This document shows positions 33,460 through 45,789 of a stretch of DNA of 64,000 bases, piece by piece (position 1 is the stretch's first letter; the number at the start of each line of letters is the position of its first letter). The notes under the pieces were generated by a model, which searched no databases, had not been told where the DNA came from, and saw nothing but the letters and a program-made list of their open reading frames with translations. This DNA comes from Zhengella mangrovi (GTDB taxonomy: Bacteria > Pseudomonadota > Alphaproteobacteria > Rhizobiales > Rhizobiaceae), in NCBI RefSeq assembly GCF_002727065.1, contig NZ_PDVP01000014.1, positions 61,597 to 125,596 on the forward strand. The letters are read 5' to 3'. A program made the position numbers and the translations under genes.

Positions 33460-34872
33460 TCAGGCATTTCCTCGGGCAAGGCCGGCTGGCAGGCCGATGA
33501 ACATCAGGATCCCGGTCCGCCGCCATACGGTGTAGAGAAGGGCGGCGGCCTCGATCGACATGGCGATGGCGGTGGCGACGGCGGCACCCCATAGGCCCCA
33601 CACGGGCAGCAGGATGACGTTGAGCACCACGTTGGTGGCAAGGGCGGCGCCGTAGACCGCCGCGCAGACCGCCTGGTTGCCGGACATGGTGAGCAGGCTC
33701 TCCGCAGGGCCGACGGACGCGCGCGCGACAACACCGAGAACGAGGACGAACAGCATCGGGTAGCCGGCGGTGAACTCGGCGCCGAAGAGGCGCAGGAGCA
33801 GGTGGCCGGTCAGCAGGATGACGGCGGCCATGAGCACGGAGGGCCAGAAGGTCCAGTGGACGGTCTCGCGGGCGAATTCGCCGAGGCTGTCGGAATCGGG
33901 ATCATTGGCGAGCGCGGCGAACCGCTGGGCGGCACCGGCCTTGACGGCGAAATAGACGAAATGGACAAGCGCCAGGATCTTCACCGCGGCGTAGTAGACG
34001 GCCACATCGTGCGGGTCGAGGTAGCGGCCGACCATCAGCACGTCGGCATTGGTCATCAGGAAGAAGAAACTCTCGACCAGGAAGATCGGCAGTGAAACGG
34101 CGACCCATTCGCGCATGTGATAGGCGTTCGGCCCCTGCGGGATCTTGCGGTCGGTTCCCGCGGTCACGAAGACCAACTGGCCGATGGTGGTGACGTAGGT
34201 CGCGGCGATGGCGGCGATGATCGCGGTACGGGCATCGTGGGAGAACCCGGCCAGGAGGGCCGCGCCCATGAAAGCGAGGATGAGTACGGGGCGGATCAGG
34301 TAGATGGGCGCAAGGGCGGAGACGGCCCATGTGTTGGCCCGCGAAATGCCCTGCAGGACATCGGACAGGGCAATCATCGGCAGGCATATCAGCCCGAGAT
34401 AGAAGGGGATGACGTAGTAGCTCTCGATCCGGTCGGAGAAGAACCAGACACCGAGCGCGCCGGCCAGGGCAAGCGCGGAGGACGCGAGGATGGCGACGAG
34501 GCGGCTGGCAAACAGCATGCCGCGCAGGCTCGGCAGATCGCCCTTGACGAGGTATTCCGGCAGGAAACGGATGATCGAGGTGTGGAAGCCGAAGCACGAG
34601 ATGTTGCCGACGATGACCATGGTCACCCAGACCAGCACGAATATGCCGTATTCGAAGCTGCCCATCCAGCGTGCCAGCAGCACCTGCGACAGGAAGGCGA
34701 GCGCGGCCGAGACGATGCGAATCGAAAAGGCGATCAGGGACATGCGGCTCGCCTTGCCGCGCTCGTCGGCGGCAAAGACCAGGCCGTCGATGCGATCGGC
34801 GAGCGGGCGCGCCCGCTGCGCGAGGCGCTCCGGCAAGATGCGTCTGGTCGTGGCGGCTGCGGAGAAACGCAC
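33460..34872 (-). CDS. Polysaccharide flippase (MOP/Wzx-like)
   Basis: A 470-residue membrane protein with 12-14 predicted helices, of the MOP superfamily that flips lipid-linked oligosaccharides. Typical features are an early helix with IRIVSAALAFLSQVLLARWMG, the SFFFLMTNADVLMVGRYLDP block and an abundance of small residues in helices. The first 40 residues are charged and could be partly untranslated; ATG near MSLIAFSIRI is an alternative start. Together with the acetyltransferase downstream it suggests synthesis of a decorated exopolysaccharide, separate from the Wzm/Wzt route. Confidence 0.87.
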   Translation of the reverse strand: MRFSAAATTRRILPERLAQRARPLADRIDGLVFAADERGKASRMSLIAFSIRIVSAALAFLSQVLLARWMGSFEYGIFVLVWVTMVIVGNISCFGFHTSIIRFLPEYLVKGDLPSLRGMLFASRLVAILASSALALAGALGVWFFSDRIESYYVIPFYLGLICLPMIALSDVLQGISRANTWAVSALAPIYLIRPVLILAFMGAALLAGFSHDARTAIIAAIAATYVTTIGQLVFVTAGTDRKIPQGPNAYHMREWVAVSLPIFLVESFFFLMTNADVLMVGRYLDPHDVAVYYAAVKILALVHFVYFAVKAGAAQRFAALANDPDSDSLGEFARETVHWTFWPSVLMAAVILLTGHLLLRLFGAEFTAGYPMLFVLVLGVVARASVGPAESLLTMSGNQAVCAAVYGAALATNVVLNVILLPVWGLWGAAVATAIAMSIEAAALLYTVWRRTGILMFIGLPAGLARGNA

Positions 34873-35024
34873 CCTGTTCCCTCAATTCCCTAAATCCCTT
34901 TCCTGATTACCAATCAGTCTTTAAGAAACAGTTGGTTTTACCCGGGTGCGCCGCTTTTCCCTCGAAAAGCCACAACGGGCCGGCCGCGCCGGACGATGCC
35001 ACGGACCGTTTCGGGAGAGATGCA

Positions 35025-36266
35025 ATGACGGGAACGGTGCGTGCCTTGCCCCTCTGGGGCATTTCGCTGATGCTCGGCATCACGCAGACCATCGGATATG
35101 GCTCGCTCTACTACGCCTTCGGGGTCCTGACGCCCGGAATGTCCGCCGATACCGGGCTGCCCCTGCCGCTGATCTACGGCGGGTTCTCGGCGGCCATGAT
35201 CGCCGGTGCCGTCGTGGCGCCGCGCGCGGGCGCCATGATGGACCGGCGCAACCCGGCCGCCGTGATGGCCGCCGGCTCGGTGCTGGCCGGCTTCTGCCTT
35301 GCCGGGTGGGCACTGGTGCCGTCGCAGGCGGCCTTCGGCCTGTTCCTGTTGCTGGCGGAACTGGTCTCGATCCTCGTGCTCTACGAGGCCGCTTTCGTGG
35401 TGGTGGCGCATGTTGCGGGAGCAAAGGACGCGCGACGGGTCATCGCGGGCATCACCTTCGTCGCCGGGTTCGCGTCGACGATCTTCTGGCCGTTGACGCA
35501 GTGGCTGCTGACAATGACGGACTGGCGGGGGGTCTACGGGCTCTATGCCCTGCTGCACCTGTTCGTCTGCGCGCCGCTGCATTTCGGCCTTTCCCGCAGG
35601 ACCCGGTCCGCGAACGGGCGCGGCATCGCGCCCGCGCCGCCGGCCGGGACGACCGATACACCCGACGCCGCGCCGCTGACGGGCCGCGAGGGGCGGCTGG
35701 TTTTCCTCCTGCTGCTGGTGGGCTTCTCGGCAACGTCCTTCGTCATCTCGGCTGTCCACCTGCACCTGATCACCGTGCTGGGCGCGCTCGGACTGGGCAC
35801 GTCCTCGGCGCTGGTCGGCGCCTGCATCGGCCCCGCGCAGGTCGGCGCCCGGGTGCTGGAGTTCGCGACCGCGCGGCGGACGTCGATCCACGTTCCTTCC
35901 ATTATCTCGGTGGCGATGCTGCCGCTGGCGCTGTTGCTCCTGCTGGGCGGCGCTCCATCGACCGGCTGGGGCGTCGCGTTCGCGCTCGCGTTCGGCACCG
36001 GCCAGGGGCTTGCCTTCATCGTGCGCGGCATCCTGCCGCTGCAGGCCTTCGGCCGGGCGGTCTACGGCACGGTGACCGGCCGGCTGAACGGTGTACGGCT
36101 TTTCTTCACCGCGCTGGCGCCCTTCGTGCTGTCGCTGGTGCTGGAGCAGGCCGGGCCGCCAATGGCGCTGCTGCTGCTGATCGGCGTGGGGCTGACCGGT
36201 ACCGTGGCGATGATAGCCATCGCACTGATCATGGGCCGCGCAACGGGTGCCGGGCGCGCCGCCTGA
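35025..36266 (+). CDS. MFS transporter
   Basis: A 413-residue major facilitator with about 12 hydrophobic helices, starting GISLMLGITQTIGYGSLYYAF and having the loop 2-3 signature GAMMDRRNP. A hydrophilic central loop (about 195-225) divides the two six-helix halves. The pattern resembles the oxalate/formate- or monocarboxylate-like subgroup, but the substrate cannot be assigned. GGGAGAG precedes ATG 35025. Divergent from the flippase gene. Confidence 0.88.
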   Translation: MTGTVRALPLWGISLMLGITQTIGYGSLYYAFGVLTPGMSADTGLPLPLIYGGFSAAMIAGAVVAPRAGAMMDRRNPAAVMAAGSVLAGFCLAGWALVPSQAAFGLFLLLAELVSILVLYEAAFVVVAHVAGAKDARRVIAGITFVAGFASTIFWPLTQWLLTMTDWRGVYGLYALLHLFVCAPLHFGLSRRTRSANGRGIAPAPPAGTTDTPDAAPLTGREGRLVFLLLLVGFSATSFVISAVHLHLITVLGALGLGTSSALVGACIGPAQVGARVLEFATARRTSIHVPSIISVAMLPLALLLLLGGAPSTGWGVAFALAFGTGQGLAFIVRGILPLQAFGRAVYGTVTGRLNGVRLFFTALAPFVLSLVLEQAGPPMALLLLIGVGLTGTVAMIAIALIMGRATGAGRAA

Positions 36267-36365
36267 GACATGAATTGGACATGAACGGAGCGCTCCGTCG
36301 CGGTTCAGGTTCGATGGCGCATTGTTGCGTCACTCGATGCCAATCAACCGCCAAGGAGACCCCCG

Positions 36366-36809
36366 ATGACCCAGCAGACCTCCCTCAACCGCCGTTCGTT
36401 CTTCCGCCGCTTCGCTGCCCCGGCGCTGGTTGCCGCCGCGACCGTTGCTGCCGCCCCTGCCTTCATTCCCGCCACTGCCGAAGCCGCTTCGCGGGCCTAC
36501 TGGCAGGGCTATGAAAAGGGCAAGCAGGCCGGACGCCAGGATGGCTACACCGATGGCTACAAGGGCGCCTACAAGGCTTCCTACGTCGACGAGCTGATGA
36601 ACGGCCTGAACGGGACCATGTCGCGCCGTTCTTCCGAAGACGCCGACTATGCCCGCGGCTACAAGGTGGGCTACCGGAAGGGATACATGATGGGCTACCG
36701 CGCCGGCGAGCGTGACGGATCGCGTGACGGGCGCGACGACGCCCGCGACTGGAAGTCGGACCTGCGCGACGACATGCGCCGCTGCATGCGGACCGGCCGC
36801 TGCGACTGA
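36366..36809 (+). CDS. Secreted protein with Gly-Tyr repeats, unknown function
   Basis: 147 residues. The start NRRSFFRRFAAPALVAAATV has a twin-arginine-like motif and a long hydrophobic h-region ending AEA, so export by Tat or Sec is likely. The mature part carries repeated GY.(K/D)G motifs (YWQGYEKGKQAG, DGYTDGYKGAY, RGYKVGYRKGYMMGYRAG) and a charged Arg/Asp tail with two cysteines. I do not recognise a family; such repeats may form an adhesive or stacking surface. GGAG lies before the ATG, and a strong terminator follows the gene. Confidence 0.75.
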   Translation: MTQQTSLNRRSFFRRFAAPALVAAATVAAAPAFIPATAEAASRAYWQGYEKGKQAGRQDGYTDGYKGAYKASYVDELMNGLNGTMSRRSSEDADYARGYKVGYRKGYMMGYRAGERDGSRDGRDDARDWKSDLRDDMRRCMRTGRCD

Positions 36810-36836
36810 CGCCCGCGCGTCATTTCACCGACCAAG

Positions 36837-36872
36837 AAAAAACCGGCGTGGCTTCTGGCCGCGCCGGTTTTC
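36837..36872. terminator. Bidirectional intrinsic terminator
   Basis: AAAACCGGCGTGGC and GCCGCGCCGGTTTT form a GC-rich stem flanked by A- and T-runs on both sides, so it can stop both the Gly-Tyr protein transcript and the convergent secA transcript. Confidence 0.85.
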
Positions 36873-36897
36873 ATTTTGCTGTTTCGACGGCCGGCGG

Positions 36898-39627
<2,730 letters not shown>

Positions 39628-39884
39628 ATCGGTCCTCTCAATCTCGATCGTCCGACCCTGGCAGAAGGCCGGTTGCGGGGGACGGGCCGGGGCGCCGGTT
39701 TTCCGGAAGGCAGCGCCGAGATCCGCCGGCCATGCGCAACACAAGTTCTGGACGCACGGTCGCAGGACAGATAAGAGGGGGCACATGCGATGTCAACGCC
39801 GCCGGTCGGTGGCGCGGCATGCCCATTTCGGCCACATTTACCGGTTTTCCAGACCGGCAAACGATCCCACTGGAGTTAGCTCAC

Positions 39885-40742
39885 ATGCCTGTTTCGATCC
39901 GCCGCCTCTCTGCCGGCCTTTCTGCCGCCATCCTTGCCGCCGGTCTCGCTTGCGCGCCGGTCTTCGCGGCGGACGACACGGTCGTGGCAACCGTCAACGG
40001 CATGAACATCACCGACGGCGATCTCTCGCTGGCCATGGCCAACCTCGACCAGCAGTTCGCCCAGCTTCCCGAGGACCAGCGGCGCGGCGCGGCGCTCTCG
40101 GCGCTCATCGAGATCCGCCTGCTCGCGTCGAAGGCCAAGGAAAAGGGCTACGACAAGGACCCGGATTTCCAGAAGCGGATGGCATTCCTGCAGGAACGCG
40201 CGCTGCATTCCGAGTTCGTGGACAAGGAAGTCGCCGCCGCCGTGACCGACGAGATGGTGCGCGCGCGCTATGACAAGCAGCTGGCCGACACGCCGCCCTC
40301 CAACGAGGTTCATGCCCGGCATATCCTCGTCAAGACGAAGGAAGAGGCCGAGGCCATCATCAAGGAACTGGATGGCGGCGCGGATTTCGAAAAGCTGGCC
40401 AAGGAGAAGTCGACCGGTCCGTCCGGACCGAACGGGGGTGACCTCGGCTATTTCCGCCAGGGCCAGATGGTGCCGGAATTCGAAAAGGCCGCCTTCGGCC
40501 TTTCCGCAGGGGCTTACTCGGAAGAGCCGGTCAAGACACAGTTCGGCTGGCATGTCATCAAGGTGGAAGACAAGCGCGCCGTTCAGCCGCCGGCCTTCGA
40601 CGAAGTCAAAGACCAGATCCGCTCGGCCTTGCTGCGTGAAACCTATTTCGACATGGTCAAGAAGATGCGCGAGGCGGCCAAGGTCGACGTGGTCGACGAG
40701 AAGCTGAAGGGCACCGTCGAAGAAATGAACAAGGCCCAGTAA
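39885..40742 (+). CDS. Periplasmic parvulin-type peptidyl-prolyl isomerase
   Basis: A 285-residue SurA/PpiC-like foldase. It has a signal peptide (1-28, ending APVFAADD), an N-terminal chaperone helix region, and a PpiC parvulin domain at about 135-235 ([48 protein letters not shown]). ATG 39885 with TGGAG in front. An imperfect hairpin (39837-39860, CCGGT/ACCGG) lies between this gene and the divergent secA. It probably folds exported proteins. The following argJ starts 28 bases later, an arrangement common in this order. Confidence 0.92.
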   Translation: MPVSIRRLSAGLSAAILAAGLACAPVFAADDTVVATVNGMNITDGDLSLAMANLDQQFAQLPEDQRRGAALSALIEIRLLASKAKEKGYDKDPDFQKRMAFLQERALHSEFVDKEVAAAVTDEMVRARYDKQLADTPPSNEVHARHILVKTKEEAEAIIKELDGGADFEKLAKEKSTGPSGPNGGDLGYFRQGQMVPEFEKAAFGLSAGAYSEEPVKTQFGWHVIKVEDKRAVQPPAFDEVKDQIRSALLRETYFDMVKKMREAAKVDVVDEKLKGTVEEMNKAQ

Positions 40743-40770
40743 CCGGCCGCACCCACGGAGCGCCCCCGCC

Positions 40771-42012
40771 ATGGCTTCCCCTGTTTCCCCGCTCGCGCCC
40801 AAGGTGCGGCCCGACATGCCTGTCATCGAGGGGGTCGCCATGGCGACCGCCGCTGCCGGCATCAAGTACAAGGGCCGGACCGATCTCCTGGTGATGACGT
40901 TCACGCCCGGCACGGAAGTGGCCGGGGTGTTCACGCGGTCGAAGTGCCCGTCGGCACCGGTGGATTTCTGCCGGGCGAACCTGCCGCATGGCAGCGCGCG
41001 CGTCCTCGTGGTCAACTCGGGCAATGCGAATGCGTTCACCGGGCGCAAGGGCAGCGAGGCAACGGCGGCAACGGCAGCAGCGGCTGCAGCGGCCGCGGGG
41101 TGCGGCGAGAACGAGGTCTTCCTGGCCTCGACCGGCGTGATCGGCGAACCGCTGCCGGCAGACCGTTTCACGGGTCTGCTGGCCGATGTGACGCAATCGG
41201 CGGCCGCCGACCAGTGGCACGGCGCCGGCGAAGCCATCATGACAACCGACACGTTCCCGAAATATGCGACGGCCACGGTCGATCTCGGCGGCGTTCCGGT
41301 GACCATCAACGGAATTGCCAAGGGTGCCGGCATGATCGCGCCCGACATGGCGACGATGCTCAGCTTCATTGCGACCGACGCCCCGATCGAGGCGGCGGCG
41401 CTGCAGGCGATGCTGTCGTCTGCGACGGGGCCGACGTTCAACGCGGTGACGGTGGATTCCGACACGTCGACCAGCGACACGCTGCTCCTGTTTGCCACGG
41501 GCAAGGCGGAAGGACGCGGTGCGCCGCGCATCTCCGACCCGGCCGATGGCCGGTTGGAGGCCTTCCGCGAAGCCCTTTTCGACGTCATGCAGGATCTCGC
41601 GCTGCAGATCGTGCGTGACGGCGAGGGCGCGCGCAAGCTGATCGAGGTCCAGGTGACCGGAGCCGAAAGCAACGCCTCGGCGAAGCGCATTGCGCTGTCG
41701 ATCGCCAATTCGCCGCTGGTGAAGACGGCGGCGGCGGGCGAGGACGCCAACTGGGGCCGCGTCGTCATGGCTGTCGGCAAGGCCGGCGAACCCGCGGACC
41801 GCGACCGCCTCGATATCTGGTTCGGCCCGATGCGGCTGGCGCGCCAGGGCGAACGCGATCCGGACTACTCGGAAGCCAAGGCGTCGGAGTACATGAAGAA
41901 CGACGAGATCGTCATCCGGGCCGATATCGGCCTGGGCGACGGTCATGCGACGGTCTGGACCTGCGACCTGACCAAGGAATATGTCGCCATCAACGGCGAC
42001 TACCGGAGTTGA
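40771..42012 (+). CDS. argJ: Bifunctional glutamate N-acetyltransferase / amino-acid N-acetyltransferase ArgJ
   Basis: A 413-residue enzyme of arginine biosynthesis that recycles the acetyl group from N-acetylornithine to glutamate. The precursor cleaves itself into alpha and beta chains before the nucleophile Thr195 in the motif [12 protein letters not shown], which is intact. Other conserved blocks are [12 protein letters not shown] and [11 protein letters not shown]. Normal length; whether it also uses acetyl-CoA is not visible. Confidence 0.96.
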   Translation: MASPVSPLAPKVRPDMPVIEGVAMATAAAGIKYKGRTDLLVMTFTPGTEVAGVFTRSKCPSAPVDFCRANLPHGSARVLVVNSGNANAFTGRKGSEATAATAAAAAAAAGCGENEVFLASTGVIGEPLPADRFTGLLADVTQSAAADQWHGAGEAIMTTDTFPKYATATVDLGGVPVTINGIAKGAGMIAPDMATMLSFIATDAPIEAAALQAMLSSATGPTFNAVTVDSDTSTSDTLLLFATGKAEGRGAPRISDPADGRLEAFREALFDVMQDLALQIVRDGEGARKLIEVQVTGAESNASAKRIALSIANSPLVKTAAAGEDANWGRVVMAVGKAGEPADRDRLDIWFGPMRLARQGERDPDYSEAKASEYMKNDEIVIRADIGLGDGHATVWTCDLTKEYVAINGDYRS

Positions 42013-42019
42013 GCGCGGG

Positions 42020-42808
42020 GTGGTCGGACCGGTGAGACGGATTGCTCCGGAAGATCTCGGGATCGTCAGGCGCTTCGAGGCGGCGGGCTTTCGTGCCTGG
42101 CCGGCAACCTCGATCCAGTACGACGGGACCTGGGCGATCCGCCTGACGGCCAGCCACCCGGCCAAGCGCCTGAACTCGATCAACCCGCTCGACCCGGCCG
42201 ACGTGCGCGACATCACCGGGCGCATCGCCCGGGCGGCGCCGCGTTTCGAAGCCTACGACCGAGACCTGGTGCTGCGGCTGTCGCCGCTGGCGGGCGAGGA
42301 ACTGACGCTGTGGTGCGATGCGCGCGGCTGGGAACGGTTTGGCGAATCCATCGTCATGATCGCCGACATGGCGTCGCTCGACCTCGACGGCACCATGGAC
42401 CAGCTGCCGATGCGCGACGTGGCGCGCTTCTCTGCCGCCCACCTTGCCGTGCGCGGGCTCAATGCCTCGATGCGCGCGGGCATATCCGAGGTCGTGAACA
42501 CGATCGAACCGGAGACGGGGCTGTTCCTGGCCGAGGTCAACGGCCAGGCGGTGACCACCGCCATCTGCGTCCATGACGGCGACCTCGCCGGTCTGTTCGA
42601 GGTGGCGACGGCGGAGACCTTCCGGGGGCAGGGCCATGCCCGCAACACGGTGCTCTCGGCGCTGAAATGGGCGCGGATGCGGGGCGCGAGAACGGCGTGG
42701 CTGCAGGTGGAGACGGCCAATTACCCGGCGGTCGCGCTCTACAGCAGCCTCGGCTTCCAGACCCTCTATTTCTACCACTATCGCAAGCCGGGCAGCGCGG
42801 GTCGATGA
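42020..42808 (+). CDS. GNAT family N-acetyltransferase
   Basis: A 262-residue protein with the acetyl-CoA binding pattern ATAETFRGQGHARNTVLSALKWA in the C-terminal half and the ending NYPAVALYSSLGFQTLYFYHYR typical of GNAT enzymes. The N-terminal half is less familiar. The start is uncertain: GTG 42020 lies just after the argJ stop; GTG 42032 is an alternative. The stop overlaps the next ATG (ATGA). The substrate is unknown. Confidence 0.8.
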   Translation: MVGPVRRIAPEDLGIVRRFEAAGFRAWPATSIQYDGTWAIRLTASHPAKRLNSINPLDPADVRDITGRIARAAPRFEAYDRDLVLRLSPLAGEELTLWCDARGWERFGESIVMIADMASLDLDGTMDQLPMRDVARFSAAHLAVRGLNASMRAGISEVVNTIEPETGLFLAEVNGQAVTTAICVHDGDLAGLFEVATAETFRGQGHARNTVLSALKWARMRGARTAWLQVETANYPAVALYSSLGFQTLYFYHYRKPGSAGR

Positions 42809-43221
42809 CCATGGAAGCGACCCGGCCGATCCTTCTCGTGGCCGCCTGCGCGCTCGTCGATACCGACGGCCGGGTGCTGCTGACGCAACGGCCCGAGGGC
42901 AAGGCGCTGGCCGGTCTCTGGGAATTCCCGGGCGGCAAGGTGGAAGCCGGTGAAACGCCGGAGGAAACCCTCATCCGCGAACTGGAGGAGGAGATCGGCA
43001 TCCGGACGAAGACGGCCTGCCTGGCGCCGCTGACCTTCGCCAGCCACACCTACGAGACCTTTCACCTGCTCATGCCGCTCTACGTCTGCCGACGCTACGA
43101 GGGGCAGCCGCGCGGCCTGGAGGGCCAGGCGATCAAGTGGGTGCGGCCGAAGGACATGCGCGGCTACCCGATGCCGCCGGCCGACGAGCCGCTGATCCCC
43201 TTCCTCATCGACCTGCTGTGA
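42805..43221 (+). CDS. mutT: Nudix hydrolase of the MutT (8-oxo-dGTP) type
   Basis: A 138-residue protein with the full Nudix box GKVEAGETPEETLIRELEEE followed by IGI (Gx5Ex7REUxEExGU). It begins RPILLVAACALVDTDGRVLLTQRPEGKALAGLWEFPGGK, the MutT pattern for removing 8-oxo-dGTP from the nucleotide pool, and ends with the typical WVRPKDM block. ATG 42805 is translationally coupled to the GNAT gene; ATG 42811 is also possible. The argJ-GNAT-mutT order is common in this order. Confidence 0.88.
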   Translation: MTMEATRPILLVAACALVDTDGRVLLTQRPEGKALAGLWEFPGGKVEAGETPEETLIRELEEEIGIRTKTACLAPLTFASHTYETFHLLMPLYVCRRYEGQPRGLEGQAIKWVRPKDMRGYPMPPADEPLIPFLIDLL

Positions 43222-43399
43222 GCGGGCGCACGGCGCTGGACGCGCATGTCGCGGCGCCTGGCAGTCCGTCCATCGCGGCGGAAAATTCTCCCTCGTAACG
43301 AACAATTAGCGTTAATCGATCGTTTAGCCCTGCATGGCATCATGATGCCGGGTCGCGCGAAGTTGCGCTTGTCTTGGTTGAGTTCCTGGGGGTTTGAGA

Positions 43400-43717
43400 A
43401 TGGCTAACAGTTCGGATTGGTACACGCCGCGGGGCAGTGTTCGCAGCAGCGCCAGCGCCGCGAGCATGGGCGTCCTGCGCGTCGTCCTGCTTTTCGGTTC
43501 GGCTGCAGCCGCGCTGGCGGTTATCCTGACCCCGATCGCCGACCGGCAATCGCGAAATTACGCGCAAAACGTCATTAGTCCGGGGATCGACCGGATTTCC
43601 ACCGGTTCTGTCCAGCGCTATTCCGGAAAGTACACGGTGCGCCGCTCGGTCCTTCAGAACAGGCCGGATTCGGTCTGCATCATCCGGGACAACGGTGTGC
43701 GCAACGGCGACTGCTGA
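43400..43717 (+). CDS. Small membrane-anchored protein, unknown function
   Basis: 105 residues with one hydrophobic segment (about 26-46, VLRVVLLFGSAAAALAVILTP) and a short periplasmic-side part containing a cysteine near each end of the C-terminal stretch. No family recognised. It precedes an isolated Flp-type pilin gene by 137 bases on the same strand, so it could be an accessory protein, but this is only positional. Confidence 0.6.
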   Translation: MANSSDWYTPRGSVRSSASAASMGVLRVVLLFGSAAAALAVILTPIADRQSRNYAQNVISPGIDRISTGSVQRYSGKYTVRRSVLQNRPDSVCIIRDNGVRNGDC

Positions 43718-43854
43718 CGGCGCAGGCACAGTCCATACCAGAAATCAGGGGTCAATTGTCGCGGGCCTGATTCCATCAGGGCGGCGCCGGCCATTAACCT
43801 TTCATGAAGTCGGGCATCGTACATTAGGCCATCAGCGGAGGCCGAACTGAATCG

Positions 43855-44022
43855 ATGATGCACCTGATCAAGACATTCCTGCTGGACGAGCGAGCCGCAA
43901 CGTCGATCGAGTATGCTCTGATCGCGTCGATCATCTCCATCGGATTTCTTGCCAGCGCCGGTTCGATCGGTTCCAACCTCATCCTGAAGTTCAAGCCGAT
44001 CGAAACGGAACTGCAGCAGTAG
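43855..44022 (+). CDS. Flp/Fap-type pilin
   Basis: A 55-residue pilin subunit. The Flp signature DERAATSIEYALIASIISIGF is present, with Glu at the expected +5 position after the cleavage site and an adjacent Tyr; a hydrophobic helix and a short polar tail follow. ATG 43855 and 43858 are both possible. No cpa/tad assembly genes are in the window, so assembly must depend on genes elsewhere. The prepilin peptidase at 22805 could process it. Confidence 0.88.
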   Translation: MMHLIKTFLLDERAATSIEYALIASIISIGFLASAGSIGSNLILKFKPIETELQQ

Positions 44023-44037
44023 CCGTCCGGATGCCCG

Positions 44038-44910
44038 TCACTCCGGGGTCCGGTTCAGTGCGCTGGCGAGCGAATGACTGGCGGAACCCGGCTTCAACGG
44101 TTTTTGCTGCGAAGCATCCGGGGCCCAGCCCGACAGCCAGACAATCGAGAAGGTGGCGCGGATCCTTCCGTCCGGATCGCTGAACCGTTCCGCGTACACT
44201 TCCACCGCCCGTTCGAGGACCGCGCGACGCAACGGCTTGCGGCTGCGGCGGTGCAGCGCGTTGGTGGCCGCCATGGCGCGCAGGTCGTGCATCAGGGACA
44301 GGGCGTTGGCATAGCGCACTGTCACGGTTTCGAAATCGGTGACGGGCAGGGCGAAGCCCGCCCGCTGCAGCAGGGCGCCGGCGGCGCGCACATCGGCCAG
44401 CGGATGCAGCCGCGGCGCAGCACCGCCGCTGACTTCGGTCTCGGCCGCCAGCAGACTCTCGCGCAGTTCGGCCAGCGTGCCGGTGCCGAGCATGGCTCCC
44501 AGGAACAAACCGTCCGGCTTCAGGCTCTTGCGGATCTGGGCAAGCATGCCGGGGGTGTCGTTCACATCCTGAAGGGTCAGAAGGCTGACCGCGAGGTCGA
44601 GGCTCTGCGGTTCAAGGCCGACCGTTTCCGGCCCCGCCTGCCGGGTGTCCCCGGCGAAGGCGGGAAAGGCGGGATCCGCCTCGACCGAGACGAGGGAGCG
44701 GACCTTTCCTGATCCCTCCAACACATCGTGCGCATGGGGCGTGATGCAATGGAGCAGGCCGGCGCGCTGAAAGGTCCGACCGGTGGTCGAAAGCCGGAGC
44801 GCGAGGTCTTCGGCCGCCTGGCGCATGAGAAAGTCCGCGCCCTCGACGGGGCGGGCGAGGGCGCGCCGGCGCCGGGCAAGAACCTGTTCACTGTCGAAGA
44901 CGGTTTCCAA
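44038..44910 (-). CDS. SAM-dependent methyltransferase (BioC/NDUFAF5-like)
   Basis: About 290 residues with a class I methyltransferase layout: LDLAVSLLTLQDVNDTPGMLAQIRKSLKPDGLFLGAML is the post-I/motif IV-VI region, and the N-terminus has SEQVLARRRRAL as in rhizobial relatives of the complex I assembly factor NDUFAF5. The start is not ATG: a TTG at 44910 fits the family N-terminus, and other in-frame starts further up would only add unrelated residues. Divergent from comF; the gap is about 87 bases. Confidence 0.78.
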   Translation of the reverse strand: METVFDSEQVLARRRRALARPVEGADFLMRQAAEDLALRLSTTGRTFQRAGLLHCITPHAHDVLEGSGKVRSLVSVEADPAFPAFAGDTRQAGPETVGLEPQSLDLAVSLLTLQDVNDTPGMLAQIRKSLKPDGLFLGAMLGTGTLAELRESLLAAETEVSGGAAPRLHPLADVRAAGALLQRAGFALPVTDFETVTVRYANALSLMHDLRAMAATNALHRRSRKPLRRAVLERAVEVYAERFSDPDGRIRATFSIVWLSGWAPDASQQKPLKPGSASHSLASALNRTPE

Positions 44911-44997
44911 GGTGGCGTTTCCCAGGTTGCGAGGGCGCAATTTCAGGGTGCATAGTGCGGCGCCTTCTGGTGCGGAGAGGTGGCGGATCGTGGCCGG

Positions 44998-45765
44998 ATG
45001 ATCAAGGGGCTCGTGGAAAAATTGGGCAACGAGGCGGCCCGCGTGCTGTTTCCGCCCGTCTGCCCGGGGTGCCGGCGGCTGGTCAGCGAACCGGGAACGC
45101 TGTGCGGAACCTGCTGGCCGCAGCTCCGCCTGATCGAGCACCCGCTCTGTCCGGTGTACGGCACGCCGTTCTCGCATGACATGGGAGAGAACTTCCTCTC
45201 GGCCGAGGCCATCGCCAATCCGCCGCCCTTTTCCCGGTGCCGGTCGGCCGCCGCCTATGACGGCGCCGCACGGCAACTGGTGCAGGCGCTCAAGTACAAC
45301 GACCGGACCGATCTCGCCCGGTGGATGGCCAAGTGGATGCTTCGCGCCGGTCACGACCTCATCGCCGACGCGGAGGTCGTCGTCCCGGTGCCGCTGCATC
45401 CCTGGCGGTTTTTCCGGCGGCGGTTCAACCAGTCGGCGGAGCTCGGCCGTGCACTCGCCGAGCGGACCGGTCTTGCCTGCGAGCCCGGCGCGCTGGTCCG
45501 CAGGCGCAAGACACGCCAGCAGGTCGGGCTGGCACGGTCCGAGCGCGAGGCAAACGTGCGCGGCGCCTTCGTCGTGCCGGAGGCCATGGAGATCGCGGTG
45601 CATGGCCGGCGGGTGCTGCTGATCGATGACGTCTACACCACGGGGGCGACGGTGAGCGCCGCGACGCGGGCGCTGAAACGGGCGCGGGCGGCGGACGTGG
45701 ACGTGCTGACTTTCGCGCGCGTCCTGCCCGGGGACTTCCAGAGCGTTGCAACGGAGCCTATATAG
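44998..45765 (+). CDS. comF: ComF-family phosphoribosyltransferase-like protein
   Basis: A 255-residue protein with an N-terminal zinc-finger (CPGCRRL ... CGTC) and a C-terminal PRPP-binding loop RRVLLIDDVYTTGAT. Family members are linked to DNA uptake in some bacteria and to amidophosphoribosyl-like functions, but the role here is unproven. ATG 44998 was preferred over GTG 44980 because GGAGAG touches the GTG and cannot serve as its ribosome-binding site. Followed after 24 bases by grxC. Confidence 0.87.
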   Translation: MIKGLVEKLGNEAARVLFPPVCPGCRRLVSEPGTLCGTCWPQLRLIEHPLCPVYGTPFSHDMGENFLSAEAIANPPPFSRCRSAAAYDGAARQLVQALKYNDRTDLARWMAKWMLRAGHDLIADAEVVVPVPLHPWRFFRRRFNQSAELGRALAERTGLACEPGALVRRRKTRQQVGLARSEREANVRGAFVVPEAMEIAVHGRRVLLIDDVYTTGATVSAATRALKRARAADVDVLTFARVLPGDFQSVATEPI

Positions 45766-45789
45766 CGGGAGAAACAGGGAAACCTTTGA

